A DNA stretch of 41,047 bases, from the NCBI GenBank assembly GCA_028277585.1, contig JANQFY010000240.1, forward strand, positions 1 to 41,047, written 5' to 3'. Made by a program: the position numbers and the translations under genes. Shown piece by piece: positions 32,466 through 41,047 of the stretch. Origin of the DNA: Sedimentisphaerales bacterium (lineage in GTDB: Bacteria > Planctomycetota > Phycisphaerae > Sedimentisphaerales > Anaerobacaceae). Position 1 is the first letter of the stretch. Each line of letters starts with the position of its first letter. Under the pieces are notes generated by a model. The model was not told the DNA's origin and searched no databases. It was given only the letters and a program-made list of their open reading frames with translations.

Positions 32466-34469
32466 ATGAATGTGTTGAGCCATGAAGACGAAGCGACTCG
32501 TGGCGGTCGCGCGGGTAGGGTAGTGTCCTTCGCATTGTGTGGATTCGTCCTGGTGGAGGTCAACTACCCCCTGCTGCAGCCACAGTCGAGACTAGCTCTT
32601 TTCGGATTGCTGGGCTTAGTGCTCCTCTTCCTGAAGCTGCCCCTGCGACTCGAGGTACGAACCTTCAAGGCCCTACGTCTGCTCGATTCGGTCTTGGTGA
32701 TGACGGCCGCATTCGGCTTTGGCTACGTCATCATACAAACAGAGCCCGATCTGGCTCGTTTCTGGTTCGGCAATGCTGCGCTGGGAGACCGCGCCGGGCA
32801 AGAGGTAGCCTTCGATCATGTGATTGGCTTCTTGGGACTGCTTCTCGTACTGGAGGCAGCTCGCCGGGCGATCGGGTGGACGTTGCCCTTGCTGGCTTTG
32901 ACATTTCTGCTGTACGCTCGCTTCGGCAATTCCGCTCCGGATTGGCTGTTTCCACACCGCGGATATGAATGGACGCGCATCGTCAGTCAGACATTCCTGC
33001 ACAGCCAAGGCGTATTCGGTATCGCGTTGAAAGTGATGTTCACCTACGTGTTTCCTTTCGTGCTTTTCGGATCATTTCTCGAAGCCACGGGCGCCACCGC
33101 TTTCGTCGTCGATTTCTCGCAACGTGTATTTCGCCGTAGCACGGGCGGTCCGGCCAAAGTAGCGGTCTTGAGCAGCGCAATGATGGGTTCACTTTCAGGC
33201 AGCGCCGTGGCCAATACGGCGACCACCGGAACGTTCACAATCCCCATGATGCGTCGCGCCGGTTTCGCGCCGCACTTGGCGGCCGGTGTCGAAGCGGCGG
33301 CCAGTTCGGGGGGCGCCCTGATGCCGCCCATCATGGGCGCAGGCGCCTACATGATGCTCGAGATCGTGACACCGCCGGTAACGTATCTGGAGATTCTCAG
33401 AGCCGCTCTCATTCCAGCCATTCTATACTACCTGACGCTCTTGCTGGTAGTCCACCTGCACTCGCGCCGGATCGGGGCTGTCGCGGTCCCGGATGAAGTG
33501 GATGGCGAACCGGTCTCGCTGGCCCAAGGCCTTGTCTTCGCCCTGGCGATGGTCGGATTGATTGGGTTCCTGATCGCAGGCTTCAGTCCGTTTCGAGCTG
33601 TGACCCTGAGTCTGGGAGTCATCCTGCTGTCGTCACCCTGGTCAAGGAGGACGCGACTGCGCTGGCGCGACGTTGTCCAGGCGGTGGCCAGAGCGGCCCA
33701 AGCCGGTATGCCTTTGATTGCCGCGGCGTGTTGTGTGGGCATCATTCTCGGCGTGGTCATGCTGACAGGCATCGGCTCCAAGCTGCCGGCCGCCATCCTC
33801 CCTTTGGCACGCGATAATCTTCTGGCGGCGCTGTTTCTGCTGATGATCTCGACGATTGTTTTGGGAATGGGCTTGCCCTCGGCCGTCTGCTATCTACTCA
33901 TGGCCACGCTGGTTGGCCCCATACTGGGCAGGCTGGGCGTGGTGCCGCTAGCCGCTCATCTCTTCATCTTCTACTTCGGGATGATGTCCATGGTGACGCC
34001 ACCGATCGCGCTGGCCGGCTACACAGCGGCGGCCATTGCCAAGGCGAACGTCATGCGATCAAGCTATGCCGCCTTTCGTTTTGCGTTGTTGGGTTTCGTT
34101 CTGCCATATGCCTTCGTTCTCAACCCGTCTCTATTGCTCCTACCCTCTGACGACGGGTTGAACGTCGCCCGTATCGGCGTGACTTTCGTGAGTGTTCTGC
34201 TTGGCGTGCTCTTCTTGGCGGTCAGCATGACCGGCTACTACCAGCGATGCGTCGCTCGGGGGCTACGGATCATTCTTTTCCTGGCGGCACTGGCACTGAT
34301 TTTACTGCCTGGGTTCGATATGGTGCACCTGGCGATCAAAGCCGGTGCAGCCCTGGTGGGTACCGGCATCCTCCGGCTCAACGCCCGAGGCGATGCCTCC
34401 CCGAGGGAACCACAATGCATGCCGGGGCTGATTGGGGCACAAGGCTCGAAGGGAGGATCGCAGGGATGA
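32466..34469 (+). CDS. TRAP transporter permease, fused DctQ-DctM (4TM/12TM) type
   Basis: This ion-gradient-driven permease of a TAXI TRAP system is found fused in this subclass. The 667 residues have about 16 helices. The N-terminal small-subunit-like region spans about 1-160. The DctM core starts near HSQGVFGIALKVMFTYVFPFVLFG and has the family signature SLSGSAVANTATTGTFTIPMM (about 240-262), followed by GVEAAASSGGALMPPIMGAGAYMM-type sequence (cited in part). The second-half counterpart is VLGMGLPSAVCYLLMATLVGP with the later MVTPPIALAGYTAAAIA. ATG 32466 is chosen; the open frame begins with TTG at 32409 inside the previous gene. No strong ribosome-binding site is visible. Its TGA overlaps the thioesterase ATG (ATGA). 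Confidence 0.92.
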   Translation: MNVLSHEDEATRGGRAGRVVSFALCGFVLVEVNYPLLQPQSRLALFGLLGLVLLFLKLPLRLEVRTFKALRLLDSVLVMTAAFGFGYVIIQTEPDLARFWFGNAALGDRAGQEVAFDHVIGFLGLLLVLEAARRAIGWTLPLLALTFLLYARFGNSAPDWLFPHRGYEWTRIVSQTFLHSQGVFGIALKVMFTYVFPFVLFGSFLEATGATAFVVDFSQRVFRRSTGGPAKVAVLSSAMMGSLSGSAVANTATTGTFTIPMMRRAGFAPHLAAGVEAAASSGGALMPPIMGAGAYMMLEIVTPPVTYLEILRAALIPAILYYLTLLLVVHLHSRRIGAVAVPDEVDGEPVSLAQGLVFALAMVGLIGFLIAGFSPFRAVTLSLGVILLSSPWSRRTRLRWRDVVQAVARAAQAGMPLIAAACCVGIILGVVMLTGIGSKLPAAILPLARDNLLAALFLLMISTIVLGMGLPSAVCYLLMATLVGPILGRLGVVPLAAHLFIFYFGMMSMVTPPIALAGYTAAAIAKANVMRSSYAAFRFALLGFVLPYAFVLNPSLLLLPSDDGLNVARIGVTFVSVLLGVLFLAVSMTGYYQRCVARGLRIILFLAALALILLPGFDMVHLAIKAGAALVGTGILRLNARGDASPREPQCMPGLIGAQGSKGGSQG

Positions 34470-34960
34470 CCGAGGTGGCTCGAACGAACAACCGATTCGT
34501 GATGTCCCGACGCGTGGAGTTTGCGGATACGGACATGGCGGGCATCGTCCATTTCACCGCCTATTTCCGCTACATGGAGACGGCCGAGCATGAGATGTTC
34601 AGGTCCCTTGGGTTATCCCTGATCGACACCGAGACGGATCCGTCGTTGGGCTGGCCGCGTGTCTCCTGCGGTTTCGATTTTCTCCGTTCCTTGCGATACC
34701 GAGACTCATTTGAGGTGTACATCGGCGTCGCGCAAATGAGTCGCAGTTCGATCACCTATGAAGCCGATATCGTGCGCGACGGTCAGACTCTGGCACGCGG
34801 CCATTCAACCAGCGCCTGTTGCGCGATGAGCTCAGGCCAGGACCTGCGACCCATTCCCATTCCCCAGGAAATCCGCATGAAGTTGGAGCAGTATCTGGTC
34901 GCGACGCCAAGAGCCAAGTCGAATCAATCCAATAGAACCAAGGAGGATCGGAGCGTATGA
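34466..34960 (+). CDS. Acyl-CoA thioesterase, 4HBT/YbgC hot-dog family
   Basis: It hydrolyses acyl- or aroyl-CoA thioesters in the cytoplasm. The N-terminal segment VEFADTDMAGIVHFTAYFRYMETAE carries the catalytic Asp23 (the D-x-D-x-x-G-I-V motif) and His29, and the rest is a single hot-dog domain, 164 residues in all. The start overlaps the permease stop as ATGA and has GGGAGG 9 bases upstream. The stop in turn overlaps the next gene's ATG by 4 bases. Sandwiched between an organic-acid transporter and downstream AMP-forming enzyme, it may release a CoA-bound product or proofread an intermediate. Substrate unknown. Confidence 0.92.
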   Translation: MTEVARTNNRFVMSRRVEFADTDMAGIVHFTAYFRYMETAEHEMFRSLGLSLIDTETDPSLGWPRVSCGFDFLRSLRYRDSFEVYIGVAQMSRSSITYEADIVRDGQTLARGHSTSACCAMSSGQDLRPIPIPQEIRMKLEQYLVATPRAKSNQSNRTKEDRSV

Positions 34961-36216
34961 GACGTAGAGGCACAGCGATACTCATGACGATAGACCGCAG
35001 ATGGCGCCCGACCTTTCTGCTCACCGGTCTGCTTCTGGCATCGGGTGTCTTCGGGGCCGACTGGCCGCGTTTCTTGGGCCTGGAAGCTGATAGCATTTCG
35101 GGCGAAACAGGCATCAACAGGGACTGGAATGTCCGGCCGCCGAAGGAACTCTGGCGTGTGGCCATGTCCGATGAAGGTTTTTCCGGCCCGGCAATCAGAG
35201 ACCAGATTGTCTATGTCCACGACCACGAAGACGAAGACGACGTCATTCGGGCGTTGGATGCCAATACGGGTAAGGAAGTCTGGCGATTCACCTACGCGGA
35301 GAAGGGCCGGGAGAACCACGGCTTCACTCGAGCTACGCCTACTGTCGACGGCGACCGGGTTCACACGATCAGCCGCACCGGCGTGGTCCATTGCCTCAAC
35401 GCGTCCACGGGCGCGGTGGTCTGGCGCGAAGATGTCATGACCGACCGCGGCGGCGAACCACCAGAGTGGGGGGCGTCCAACTCAGCTCTGATCGATGGCG
35501 ACCGCCTCATTGCCATCGCCGCAGCCGAGAAGAAACATGTTGTCGCCCTGGACAAGAAAACCGGCAAAGAAATCTGGGCCGGCGGCGGCACCGATATTGC
35601 CGGCTATGGTACGCCCACGCTTGCGGTGCTCGGCGGGAAGAAGCAGTACCTGGTCTTCACGGGTGAATCCATGATCGGCGTGGCCGCCGAGGACGGGGCT
35701 TTGCTTTGGCGACATCCTTGGGAGACACGCCTCGATTCCAACGCGTGTGCACCAATCATTGTGGGGGGCAATCTGGTCTGGATCGCCAGCGGTTACCGTC
35801 GCGGTTGCGCGTTGCTTCGCATCGAAGGCGACCAGGTGACGGAGGTTTGGAGTGACAAACGGATTACGCCGCACTGGAGTTCGGCGGTGTTCGTCGACGG
35901 GCATCTGTTCACCACCACGCCCCCGGGATACCTCGTGTGTGTCGAGGCCAGGACCGGGAAGGAGAAATGGCGCAGCAAGGGAACCGCGCGCGGCTTCGAG
36001 CACGGCGGCTTGATCGCCATCGATGGAACACTGATCGTTATTGAGGGCAACACGGGCAATGTCGTCCAGGTTGCCCTGACGACCGAGGAATACCGCGAGC
36101 TCGGACGTATCAACCCGCTTGAGAGTGCCCGCTGTTGGACAGCCCCCGTGGTAGCCAATAAGAGACTCTACGTTCGCAGCCCTGAAGAACTCGTTTGTCT
36201 GGACATCAGTCAGTAG
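34957..36216 (+). CDS. Secreted PQQ-like beta-propeller protein (first of three)
   Basis: A signal peptide (basic start, hydrophobic FLLTGLLLASGVFGA) is followed by DWPRFLG, the usual mature start of planctomycete PQQ-like repeat proteins. The 419 residues carry 6-8 propeller blades, each ending in a G-x-x-x-W-R/G-K-x-x-W motif (DANTGKEVWRF, NASTGAVVWRE, DKKTGKEIWAGG, ARTGKEKWRSKG). It lacks any obvious catalytic Cys-Cys pair, so cofactor binding is not shown. It may be a scaffold or quinoprotein-like oxidoreductase. ATG 34957 overlaps the thioesterase stop and has AAGGAGG 11 bases upstream; ATG 34984 is an alternative start. Confidence 0.85.
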   Translation: MRRRGTAILMTIDRRWRPTFLLTGLLLASGVFGADWPRFLGLEADSISGETGINRDWNVRPPKELWRVAMSDEGFSGPAIRDQIVYVHDHEDEDDVIRALDANTGKEVWRFTYAEKGRENHGFTRATPTVDGDRVHTISRTGVVHCLNASTGAVVWREDVMTDRGGEPPEWGASNSALIDGDRLIAIAAAEKKHVVALDKKTGKEIWAGGGTDIAGYGTPTLAVLGGKKQYLVFTGESMIGVAAEDGALLWRHPWETRLDSNACAPIIVGGNLVWIASGYRRGCALLRIEGDQVTEVWSDKRITPHWSSAVFVDGHLFTTTPPGYLVCVEARTGKEKWRSKGTARGFEHGGLIAIDGTLIVIEGNTGNVVQVALTTEEYRELGRINPLESARCWTAPVVANKRLYVRSPEELVCLDISQ

Positions 36217-36232
36217 CTCCAAGGAGAGCATC

Positions 36233-38479
36233 ATGAAGGGAAGACTTTGGCATATATACGCGAATCACGCAAGATGGCGCCTTGTCACCGTGCTCCTGCT
36301 GTCCTTCAGTGCTGGCGCGCTGGCCGGTGATTGGATGCACTGGCGCGGCGCCCAACAACGAGGCGTCTCTTCCGAGACAGATCTGCCCTCAGATTGGTCG
36401 CCGGATGGCAAGAACCTGCTCTGGAAGGCGCCGCTTGGGTGCCGCTCGACCCCGCTGGTCCTAAACGACCGGGTCTACATGGTCAGTCGCATAGGAGATG
36501 GCGAACACCAGCAGGAGCGCGTGGTCGCCCTCGATCTCGACACCGGAGACCTCATCTGGGAGCATCGGTTCAACGTTTTCTTGACCGATGTTGTGTACCA
36601 TCGACTCGGTTGGGCCAATCTCGCAGCCGATCCAGAGACAGGCAACATCTACGCCCACGGCGTCCAGGGCCTCCTGTTCTGCTTTGACGACGACGGTCAG
36701 ATCCTCTGGCAGCGTTCTCTGACCGAGGAGTTCGGCCGCATCTCTGGCTACGGAGGTCGAACCTACAGCCCCATTATCGAGGGAGAGCAGCTCATCGTCA
36801 GCTCTCTAACCAGTGGCTGGGGCGCTCACGGTCGCGGGGCCCATCGCTTCTTCGGAATGGACAAGCGTACGGGGAAGATCCTCTGGATTGCCGCGGCAGG
36901 CGAGGTTCCCCTGGACACCGGCTATTCCGTGCCGGTCGTCGCGACGCTCGATGGGGCCCGAATCATGTTCACCGGTTTGGCCGATGGCAGCATAGCGGCT
37001 CTGCGACCCCATACGGGAGAGACGGTGTGGCGCGTTCCTTTCAGTCGCCGCGGCATGATGAGTTCGGTTGTGCACGACGACGAACGCGTCTACGCGATGC
37101 ATGGTGCCGCTAACCTGGATACGAATGTCATGGGGCGCCTGGTCTGTCTGGACGCTCGCACCGGTCGCGAATTGTGGCGTATCGACGGGCTCACAGGCCA
37201 ATACACCACACCAACCCTGCATGAGGGCCTGCTCTACGTGGCCGACAACGCGGCCACTCTCCACGGCGTTGAGGCAAGTTCCGGAGAGGTCCTGTGGACG
37301 TTCAATTACGGCAACGAAGGAAAAGGGTCGCCCATCTACGCCGACGGCAAGATCTACATCGGCGATGTCCCCGGGGGGTGGCGCATTCTGGAAGCGACCC
37401 GGGAAGGCTGCAAGCTTCTCAGTGAACACCAATTCTTCGAAGCCGGCGGCGCTCCGGACGAAGTGTACGCCACACCGGCTATCGCCCACGGTCGTGTGAT
37501 CCTGTCGACGTTGAATGAAACGTTCTGCATCTCGACCAAACCGGCACACTTCCGTTCGAGCGGTGCGAAGATTGTCTTTGGTCCGACTACACCACCGAAG
37601 CCCGGGGAGCCCGTGACACTTCAGGTCGAACCGGCCGAGGTGGTGGTCGCACCCGGACAGCGCGTCCAGTTCACCGCCAAGGGCTTTGATGAACGGGGTA
37701 TCCCCACCGGCACAGTCGAAGCCGGCTACACCTTTACCGGATTGGAGGGCACAATCGATGACGATGGATGGTTCACCGCCCGGGGGACACGGATCAGAGC
37801 CGGACTCGTCAAAGCAACAGCCAACAGCCTAACGGCCACGGCCCGCGTGCGCGTAATCCCGCCATTGCCCTACTACGAAAGCTTCGATGAGTTGGAACTG
37901 GGCGAAGCCCCGCCTGGATGGATTACTTCGAAACTGAAGAGCCAGGCATCCGAACATGAGGGCCGAATCGTCCTTCGCAAGTTGGCCGAGCGTCCATCGC
38001 CTCCCTTTGCGCGACTGCGCGGCTATATCATGCCACCCATGCCGGCCGGCTATACCGTCAAATCGGATTTGTTGGGCGTTCCGAAACGAAATCGTTTCCT
38101 GCCGGATATGGGGCTGATTAACAGCGGCTATCTGCTGATTCTGACCGGCACGTCCGAACGCCAACGCCTGTTGCGCCTGGTGTCCTGGTCTCCCGTTCCG
38201 CGAATCATCCAGGAAGTGCCATATCCTTGGGAAGGACAGAAGTGGTACTCGGCCAAGCTCAGTGTCGATCTTCTGGACGGTGAGGGCATCATCCGCGCCA
38301 AAGTCTGGCCCCGTGACGAAGTCGAGCCCGAATCCTGGAACGTGACCATGGAGGACCCTTGCCCTAACCAGGGTGGCAGTCCCGGGCTCTATGCCTATGC
38401 GGTGGCCATCACATCGAAATCCAAGGGAACCGAAGTGCTCTTCGACAACGTCGCGATTACCGCGAATCACATGAACTGA
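36233..38479 (+). CDS. Secreted PQQ-like beta-propeller protein with Ig-like and lectin-like C-terminal domains (second of three)
   Basis: A signal peptide (LVTVLLLSFSAGALA) is followed by DWMHWRG. A propeller of about 440 residues has repeated blade ends (DLDTGDLIWEH, DKRTGKILWIA, HTGETVWRV, DARTGRELWRI, ASSGEVLWTF). Residues about 455-545 form an Ig/Big-like domain (VTLQVEPAEVVVAPGQRVQFTA). Residues about 545-748 form a concanavalin-like domain (YYESFDELELGEAPPGW ... VLFDNVAIT), a type that commonly binds glycans. ATG 36233 has AAGGAG 7 bases upstream, 16 bases after the previous stop. Given the C-terminal domains, surface binding or display is likely. The 748-residue size is well above simple propellers. 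Confidence 0.85.
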   Translation: MKGRLWHIYANHARWRLVTVLLLSFSAGALAGDWMHWRGAQQRGVSSETDLPSDWSPDGKNLLWKAPLGCRSTPLVLNDRVYMVSRIGDGEHQQERVVALDLDTGDLIWEHRFNVFLTDVVYHRLGWANLAADPETGNIYAHGVQGLLFCFDDDGQILWQRSLTEEFGRISGYGGRTYSPIIEGEQLIVSSLTSGWGAHGRGAHRFFGMDKRTGKILWIAAAGEVPLDTGYSVPVVATLDGARIMFTGLADGSIAALRPHTGETVWRVPFSRRGMMSSVVHDDERVYAMHGAANLDTNVMGRLVCLDARTGRELWRIDGLTGQYTTPTLHEGLLYVADNAATLHGVEASSGEVLWTFNYGNEGKGSPIYADGKIYIGDVPGGWRILEATREGCKLLSEHQFFEAGGAPDEVYATPAIAHGRVILSTLNETFCISTKPAHFRSSGAKIVFGPTTPPKPGEPVTLQVEPAEVVVAPGQRVQFTAKGFDERGIPTGTVEAGYTFTGLEGTIDDDGWFTARGTRIRAGLVKATANSLTATARVRVIPPLPYYESFDELELGEAPPGWITSKLKSQASEHEGRIVLRKLAERPSPPFARLRGYIMPPMPAGYTVKSDLLGVPKRNRFLPDMGLINSGYLLILTGTSERQRLLRLVSWSPVPRIIQEVPYPWEGQKWYSAKLSVDLLDGEGIIRAKVWPRDEVEPESWNVTMEDPCPNQGGSPGLYAYAVAITSKSKGTEVLFDNVAITANHMN

Positions 38480-38512
38480 TTGTCAGAACTGATGCTCGGA
38501 AGGAGAATAACC

Positions 38513-39934
38513 GTGCGTAGATTAGCGCTTATCCTGTCAATCATGGGGGCCCTGGCCCTCCCAACTGGAGCAGCCGACTGGCCCCATTGGGGCGGCGGAC
38601 TCGGTCGGAATATGGTCAACCCGGACGAGAAGAACCTGCCTACCGTGTGGGACGTCAAGAGTGGCAAGAACGTCAAGTGGGTGGCCCGCTTGGGCTCGCT
38701 GGCCTACGGCAATACCGTTGTGGCCGACGGCCGCATCTTCGTCGGGACCAACAACGGAGGTCGCTACGATAAAGCCATCAAGGGTGATCGCGGCAACGTC
38801 CTCTGCTTTCGCGAAACCGATGGCGCGTTTCTCTGGCAGGCGGTCCACGACAAACTCGCCGCCGGTCGCGTCAACGACTGGCCCCGTCAGGGCATCTGCT
38901 CGGCCCTAGCGGTGGAGGGAGATCGCGCGTGGTACTTGAGCAATCGTTGTGAGGCCGTATGTGTCGACACGGCCGGATTCTATGACAACGAGAATGATGG
39001 TATCACAGATGAGCAATACCAGGGGCCGGAAAAAGCCGATATCGTGTGGAGCTTCGATATGATCGAGGAACTGGGCGTCTTTCCGCACAACCTGGCCACC
39101 TCCTCACCGATTGTGCTGGGCGATCTTGTTCTGCTCGTCACGGGCAACGGCGTGGATGAAGGCCATCTGAACATCCCCATGCCCAGCGCGCCGAGTTTCG
39201 TCGCCTTCGACAAGCGCAATGGCGATCTGAAGTGGGAGTTTGCCGTGCACGATCGTGTCCTGCACGGCCAGTGGTCGTCGCCCTCGGCCGGGACCGTCAA
39301 TGGCAGGACCCTGGCCTTCTTTCCGGGGGGCGATGGTTGGGTCTACGCCCTGGAGCCCGAGACGGGCCAGGAGGTCTGGCGGTTCAACTGTAACCCCGTG
39401 AATTCGGAGTGGGAACTCGGTGGTTACGGTACGAAGAACAACTTGATCGCCACTCCGGTTTTCGTCGATGGCTATGTCTACATCGGTGTCGGTCAAGACC
39501 CTGAACATGGCACGGGCATCGGCCACTTGTATTGCATCGATGCCAGCGGCAAGGGGGATGTCACGAAGACGCACCAGGTCTGGCGCCGCGGCGATGACGA
39601 CTTCGGCCGCACCATGAGCACGGCAGCGATTGCCGACGGATTGCTTTACGTGGCGGATCTGGCCGGCATATTCTACTGCTTGGACGCTAAGACCGGCAAA
39701 GCGCTGTGGACCCATGATCTCGAATCGGCCATGTGGGGTTCGCCCATGCTCGTCGATAACAAGATCTACATTGGCGACGAGAACGGACACATCAACATCT
39801 TCGCTCACGGCAAGGAGAAGAAGGTCGTCAATGTAGTGGACATGGACGAGCCGATTTATGCAACACCGGTCGCCGCCAATGGTGTCTTATATATCGCCAC
39901 CAAGTCGAAGCTCTACGCGCTGGTGAATGAGTAG
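38513..39934 (+). CDS. Secreted PQQ-like beta-propeller protein with inserted Ca-loop (third of three)
   Basis: The open frame reaches back to 38480, but the real start is GTG 38513, which has GGAAGGAG 7 bases upstream. It is followed by a signal peptide (LILSIMGALALPTGA) and DWPHWGG. Blades include FRETDGAFLWQA, DKRNGDLKWEF, EPETGQEVWRF and DAKTGKALWTH. An insertion at residues 158-167, D-N-E-N-D-G-I-T-D-E, looks like a dockerin/thrombospondin-type calcium loop. The 473 residues fit an eight-blade propeller. Quinoprotein alcohol dehydrogenases have eight blades, but the haem c and Cys-Cys motifs of known PQQ-ADHs are not seen. PQQ binding is therefore possible but unproven. Confidence 0.85.
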   Translation: MRRLALILSIMGALALPTGAADWPHWGGGLGRNMVNPDEKNLPTVWDVKSGKNVKWVARLGSLAYGNTVVADGRIFVGTNNGGRYDKAIKGDRGNVLCFRETDGAFLWQAVHDKLAAGRVNDWPRQGICSALAVEGDRAWYLSNRCEAVCVDTAGFYDNENDGITDEQYQGPEKADIVWSFDMIEELGVFPHNLATSSPIVLGDLVLLVTGNGVDEGHLNIPMPSAPSFVAFDKRNGDLKWEFAVHDRVLHGQWSSPSAGTVNGRTLAFFPGGDGWVYALEPETGQEVWRFNCNPVNSEWELGGYGTKNNLIATPVFVDGYVYIGVGQDPEHGTGIGHLYCIDASGKGDVTKTHQVWRRGDDDFGRTMSTAAIADGLLYVADLAGIFYCLDAKTGKALWTHDLESAMWGSPMLVDNKIYIGDENGHINIFAHGKEKKVVNVVDMDEPIYATPVAANGVLYIATKSKLYALVNE

Positions 39935-39950
39935 GAGAGGACAGACGTCA

Positions 39951-41003
39951 ATGGAATCTCTGGACACGCTAGATAGACACCTGCGCGAGATCATCGAGTG
40001 GCATTTCAATCCCCAGACAGGTTGCGCCTTCTGGCTCGAGTGGGCCGCTAAGCAGGAATGGGATGTGCAACGCGAAATCAAAGCGTTTGATGACCTGCAT
40101 CGTTTTCCGAACTTCCAAGATGACTGGCTTCGCTTTGAAGCACCGGAACGCTGGGTGCCACAACCCTACAAAGGAAGACCGTATAACGTTTTCGAAACCG
40201 GCGGCACGACCGGCATGCCCAAGCAGCGTATCGGCTGGGACGATTACAGGCGCGACTATGAGTCGTTCGGTGACACGCTGAATGACGATGAATTCCCGCG
40301 CGGCCAGAACTGGCTGATGATGGGGCCGACGGGGCCGCGGCGACTGCGCTTGGCCATCGAGCATCTCGCCAACTACCGCGGCGGAAGCTGCTACTTCCTC
40401 GACCTCGATCCCCGCTGGGTCAAGAAATTGATCGCCAAGGGAGATTTCGGCCAGGCTCAGGCGTACATGGAGCACGTCATCGACCAGGCGACCGTCATCC
40501 TCAGGCATCGAAGCATCGCAGCGCTTTTCACCACACCGAAGCTGTTGGAAGCACTGAGTGAGAAGATCTCCATACCGGATGCGGGCATCAAGGGTGTCTT
40601 CTGCGGGGGGACGGAGATGAATCCTCAGACGGTTCGCTTTTTGATCGAAGAGGTGCTCGAAGACCGTGTCGCCTTCAAGCCCGTATACGGAAACACACTG
40701 ATGGGACTGGCTCACAGCACGCCGGTGACAGCGGCGGATCGCTACTCGGTGACGTACTATCCCCCGCAACCGTGGGCCGTGCTGCGGGTCGTGGATCCGG
40801 AGGCGCCGAAACGTGTGGTGGACTACGACCAATGGGGTCGCGTCGAACTGACCACGTTGACCCGCGAGTTCTTCATGCCGAGATTCCTTGAACGGGATGA
40901 AGCGATCCGACGTAGGCCCATAGAGGGGTATCCATGGGACGGCGTCGGAGAAGTGCGTCCCTTTGGGGCCTCACAGCAGACGATTGTCGAGGGAGTATAC
41001 TGA
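39951..41003 (+). CDS. Short AMP-forming adenylate enzyme (PaaK/LuxE-like)
   Basis: It activates a carboxylate as acyl-adenylate. The ATP-binding P-loop FETGGTTGMPK (81-91) and A5-like VYGNTLMG (about 255) place it in the phenylacetate-CoA ligase/LuxE branch. At 350 residues it is about 80 shorter than typical PaaK and lacks most of the C-terminal lid, like LuxE acyl-protein synthetases. Start ATG 39951 has AGGAGAGG about 9 bases upstream; the frame back to 39927 overlaps the previous gene. It is 16 bases after the third propeller. A CoA ligase for the imported acid is the conservative call, and an acyl-transferring LuxE-like role is the alternative. Confidence 0.82.
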   Translation: MESLDTLDRHLREIIEWHFNPQTGCAFWLEWAAKQEWDVQREIKAFDDLHRFPNFQDDWLRFEAPERWVPQPYKGRPYNVFETGGTTGMPKQRIGWDDYRRDYESFGDTLNDDEFPRGQNWLMMGPTGPRRLRLAIEHLANYRGGSCYFLDLDPRWVKKLIAKGDFGQAQAYMEHVIDQATVILRHRSIAALFTTPKLLEALSEKISIPDAGIKGVFCGGTEMNPQTVRFLIEEVLEDRVAFKPVYGNTLMGLAHSTPVTAADRYSVTYYPPQPWAVLRVVDPEAPKRVVDYDQWGRVELTTLTREFFMPRFLERDEAIRRRPIEGYPWDGVGEVRPFGASQQTIVEGVY

Positions 41004-41016
41004 CGGGCGAGAGACT

Positions 41017-41047
41017 ATGAAGAGTGCACCGACGATACCAGCATTTC
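41017..41047 (+). CDS. Start of the next operon gene (partial, truncated by window edge)
   Basis: ATG 41017, 13 bases after the previous stop, with GGCGAGAG just upstream, begins MKSAPTIPAF and runs off the window. Ten codons are too few to name a family. Its spacing shows it belongs to the same operon. Confidence 0.5.
   Translation, partial: MKSAPTIPAF

Noticed and set aside
1..41047. tRNA, rRNA or CRISPR features
   Set aside because: No cloverleaf, rRNA signature or regularly spaced repeat was recognised on either strand by reading; a tRNAscan or CRISPR finder was not run.

Overview
The window most likely comes from a Planctomycetota-type bacterium (Phycisphaerae-like is my guess). I infer this from three adjacent secreted PQQ-like beta-propeller proteins whose mature N-termini start like 'ADWP', from an exosortase/XrtA-flavoured exopolysaccharide locus, and from the GC-rich composition. 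No rRNA, tRNA or CRISPR array was seen, so the taxonomic call rests on gene content alone.

Layout. (1) 1-1650: the 5' part of an IS256-family transposase runs off the left edge. Next to it are a frameshifted small membrane-protein gene with its own intrinsic terminator and a second terminator that closes the large minus-strand cluster. (2) 1655-29031, all on the minus strand: a complete-looking exopolysaccharide (EPS) locus. In transcription order it encodes a BY-kinase/chain-length regulator, an O-antigen-ligase-like protein with TPR repeats, a secreted beta-helix protein, a Wzx flippase, a Wzy polymerase, an ATP-grasp enzyme, a methyltransferase, two GT4 glycosyltransferases, a Gfo/Idh oxidoreductase, a TIM-barrel protein, a membrane-anchored five-blade-propeller protein, an SGNH and MBOAT acylation pair, a small Cys-rich protein, a FemAB acyltransferase, an XrtA-type polysaccharide deacetylase, a cysteine-synthase-like enzyme, a NAD-synthetase-like PP-loop enzyme and a WecA-type initiating transferase. 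Together they could initiate, build, decorate (acyl, methyl, amino acid or amide groups), flip, polymerise and trim an extracellular polysaccharide.

(3) 29032-31410: a gene-poor divergent region. It holds overlapping dyads in the EPS leader, a tandemly duplicated ~116-nt dyad element that looks like structured RNA (29499-29630 and 29759-29890), a truncated IS3-family element and a degraded DDE transposase fragment. (4) 31411-41047, plus strand: a tightly packed operon. It encodes a TAXI-type TRAP binding lipoprotein, a fused TRAP permease, a hot-dog thioesterase, three secreted PQQ-like propellers and a short PaaK/LuxE-like AMP-forming enzyme, followed by the start of another gene. The ATGA overlaps and short gaps suggest one transcription unit for uptake and CoA-linked (or acyl-AMP) processing of an organic acid.

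The most unusual items are the tandem dyad element, the TRAP-thioesterase-triple-propeller-ligase operon, and the NadE-like plus CysK-like pair embedded in an EPS locus.
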